From an uncultured Clostridia bacterium (GTDB lineage: Bacteria; Bacillota; Clostridia; Oscillospirales; Acutalibacteraceae), in NCBI GenBank assembly GCA_947565265.1, contig CANOFK010000086.1:1-5933 (forward strand): DNA of 5,933 nucleotides. Direction: 5' to 3'. Shown here in pieces: positions 4,391-5,933 of the stretch (position 1 is the first letter of the stretch; each line of letters begins with the position of its first letter). A model generated the notes under the pieces. That model saw only the letters and a list, made by a program, of their open reading frames with translations, was not told where the DNA came from and did no database searches. Made by a program: the position numbers and the translations under genes.

Positions 4391-5933
4391 TCAATCCAGG
4401 AACATTTCAAACTCGATCTCGTGCCGGAGGGGGATGCCGTGCCGGCCGATTTCGGGCAGTTGGGGCTTAGCCTGACGGGCATATAGAAGGGAGCCCCGGT
4501 AAAGGCGGGCCATATCAAAGCCCTGCTGCTGGTAGGAGCCTATGGCGTCCAGGTCATCGTTGGCGGCCACCGCGATCAGGGTGCGGCAGCCCTGCCCCTT
4601 GGCAGCGGCTTTGACCTGTTCCACCAGCGCCCGGCCGACCCCCTGGCCCGGAGCGTCCCGGTGCAGGGCCACGATCTCGCACACACCGGCGGCCACGGTA
4701 TAGGCCGCAAGGCCCACGATCTTCCCCTGGGCCCAGGCGGCAAAGGCCGGGTAGTTGGCTATCTCTACCGGCACCCCGCGAATGACCCGGTTGGAAAGCC
4801 CGTGCTCCCACAAATAGGCGTTGGCCAACGCCCGGTCCTGGGGGCCCACCGGCCCGTAGGAAACCTCTATGGGCCGGGGCGTTTCCGGGGCTTTGGGAGG
4901 CTCGGCCGCCGGGGCGCTGCCCTTCTCCCCCACAGGGGCCGGGGCAGGGGCGGGAGCGGACGTGGGGGCCGGCACGCTTGCGGGGGCAGCCGGTTGGCTG
5001 ACGGTGACGGTTTCGGACCTGGTGGCAGGGGCTTTGTCCTTTTCGGTGGGCCCGCCCAGGCGGTAGATCTTCACGCCGTAGGGGGGCAGCTCAATACAGC
5101 CGTTAAGCTCCCTGGCCTCGCCGGTAAAGAGGTCTACGGCAGGGCCATGGTAGTTTACGTTGATGTTAAAGCCGCTCTGGTCCGCATTGATCGCCACAAA
5201 AACCGTTTCTTCCGGGCAACTGCGGCGGAAAACGATCTGCTTGTTCAAAAGGGTTTCGTTTTTATAGTCGCCGTCGCTCAGGGCTTTGCTGTTCAGCTTG
5301 ATCTGGCTGAGCCGGCCGATGAAGGCTGTCAGTTCGTTTTCTACCGGCGCCTCAAAGCAGGGGCGCAGGCTGGGATCCCCGTTTTTCTTGTCGCCGTCCG
5401 CGCCCCACTCGCTGCCGTAATAGAGGCAGGGGATGCCGGGCATACCGTACAGCATGGCGTACAGGCCCGGCAACTGCTCCTTTTCCTTGAGGATGGTGTG
5501 GATGCGGCTGACGTCGTGGTTATCGGCAAAGCACAACAGGTGCTCACCCCGGTACAGGCACCAGTTCTCGCTGCCGAACTGCCGGTTCAGGGAGTGGGCG
5601 ATCTCGAACATATTCTTGTCGTTAAAGGAGGAGTAGAGGCCCTTATAGCACTCGTAATTGGTCACGCTGTCCAGCATATCCGGGTTCATGATGCGCCGGT
5701 AGTCCCCGTGGATCATCTCCCCCAGCAGGAAGAAACCGGGGTCGCGCCCCTTGCAAAACTGGTGCAGCCGGCGCAGGAAGTTTTCGTCCAGCAGGTAGGC
5801 CACGTCCAGCCGCAGGCCGTCAATGGCAAACTGGTCCATCCAGCCGGCCACGCACTCTAAAATATGGTCTACGACGGCGGGGTTGTGGAGGTTCAGCTTG
5901 ACCAGCTCGAAGTGGCCCTCCCAGCCCTCGTAC
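4391..5933 (-). CDS. GH13 alpha-amylase-type glycosidase fused to a C-terminal GNAT acetyltransferase, 5' end cut off
   Basis: The frame is open from the right edge, giving 513 visible residues; the true start lies outside. Residues are counted from the first complete codon. Residues 1-195 are the second half of a GH13 TIM barrel. The nucleophile Asp43 lies in GLRLDVA, the acid/base Glu72 in LLGEMIHG, and the third catalytic Asp140 in FADNHD. YYGSEWG (171-177) and DPSLRP (186-191) are also typical. Residues 197-293 resemble the C-terminal beta domain of amylases. A Pro/Ala-rich linker (about 293-353) leads to a GNAT domain (354-513) with the acetyl-CoA loop APGQGVGRAL (427-436) and AIGSYQQQGF (463-472). 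Its tail IGRHGIPLRHEIEFEM is seen in free-standing GNAT proteins. The GH13 part should cut alpha-glucosidic bonds in maltodextrin or glycogen. Because acetyl-CoA is cytoplasmic, the whole protein is probably intracellular. The acetyl acceptor is unknown. A terminator follows the gene. Confidence 0.9.
   Translation of the reverse strand, partial: YEGWEGHFELVKLNLHNPAVVDHILECVAGWMDQFAIDGLRLDVAYLLDENFLRRLHQFCKGRDPGFFLLGEMIHGDYRRIMNPDMLDSVTNYECYKGLYSSFNDKNMFEIAHSLNRQFGSENWCLYRGEHLLCFADNHDVSRIHTILKEKEQLPGLYAMLYGMPGIPCLYYGSEWGADGDKKNGDPSLRPCFEAPVENELTAFIGRLSQIKLNSKALSDGDYKNETLLNKQIVFRRSCPEETVFVAINADQSGFNINVNYHGPAVDLFTGEARELNGCIELPPYGVKIYRLGGPTEKDKAPATRSETVTVSQPAAPASVPAPTSAPAPAPAPVGEKGSAPAAEPPKAPETPRPIEVSYGPVGPQDRALANAYLWEHGLSNRVIRGVPVEIANYPAFAAWAQGKIVGLAAYTVAAGVCEIVALHRDAPGQGVGRALVEQVKAAAKGQGCRTLIAVAANDDLDAIGSYQQQGFDMARLYRGSLLYARQAKPQLPEIGRHGIPLRHEIEFEMFLD
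4874..5056 (-). other. Pro/Ala-rich low-complexity linker joining the GH13 and GNAT domains
   Basis: About 60 codons encode a flexible, disordered-looking stretch (visible residues about 293-353) dominated by Pro, Ala, Ser and Thr. Its densest part is PAPTSAPAPAPAP (321-333). It is in frame with both flanking domains and contains no stop, which supports a genuine fusion rather than two genes. The corresponding DNA is rich in GGGGC-like tracts on the plus strand and may be prone to length variation. Confidence 0.75.

Noticed and set aside
4296..4394. N-terminal extension of the yhhN-like protein to a TTG codon at 4394
   Set aside because: It would translate through the terminator hairpin, has no Shine-Dalgarno, and adds a charged non-family segment.
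4874..5056. Possibility that the GH13 and GNAT parts are separate genes
   Set aside because: The frame continues without a stop through the linker, and the linker has the typical composition of a domain connector. I saw no ribosome binding site with a start just before the GNAT domain.
4661..5860. Open frame of 399 codons on the plus strand, opposite the GH13-GNAT gene
   Set aside because: Composition is Gly/Val/His-rich without domain motifs, there is no ribosome binding site, and the opposite strand encodes intact GH13 and GNAT signatures.

Overview
The window reads like a chromosomal segment of a GC-rich Bacillota bacterium, most likely a gut clostridium of the Oscillospiraceae/Ruminococcaceae type. 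This is inferred from strong GGAG-type ribosome binding sites, a clostridial-looking GH13 amylase, a PepC-type peptidase, a MurE of the 'DHIG..EH' style and a YhhN/lysoplasmalogenase-like membrane protein. No rRNA or other taxonomic marker is present, so the placement is tentative. All five genes lie on the minus strand, so transcription runs from high to low coordinates. No tRNA, rRNA or CRISPR array was seen.

In transcription order: (1) from the right edge to 4391, the 3' part of a gene encoding a GH13 alpha-amylase-type glycosidase fused through a Pro/Ala-rich linker to a GNAT acetyltransferase. It is followed by an 18-bp inverted repeat and a strong rho-independent terminator (4324-4351). 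(2) 4295-3654, a 213-residue polytopic membrane protein of the YhhN/TMEM86 family. It starts only 28 nt after that terminator, and its Shine-Dalgarno can be folded into a small hairpin. (3) 3347-3653 is a 307-base gap. It holds a 164-bp MITE-like element with 20-bp inverted ends and internal hairpins, and next to it an almost perfect sigma-A promoter (TTGACA, 17 nt, TATGAT). (4) That promoter drives a MurE-type muramyl ligase (3346-1898) and, 47 bp further on, a PepC/bleomycin-hydrolase aminopeptidase (1850-516), very probably as one transcript. (5) 48 bp after pepC begins a class I SAM-dependent methyltransferase (467 to beyond the left edge). It has its own ribosome binding site and a visibly lower GC content (about 49% by hand count, against roughly 70% in a sampled murE line).

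Functionally the window combines intracellular alpha-glucan breakdown (GH13-GNAT), membrane ether-lipid metabolism (YhhN-like), peptidoglycan precursor synthesis (MurE) and peptide turnover (PepC). No single pathway joins them all. The murE-pepC pair is the only well-supported operon. The most unusual items are the GH13-GNAT fusion, the MITE-like element beside the murE promoter, and the terminator-plus-hairpin leader of the yhhN-like gene. I did not find convincing evidence of a wholly new multi-gene system.
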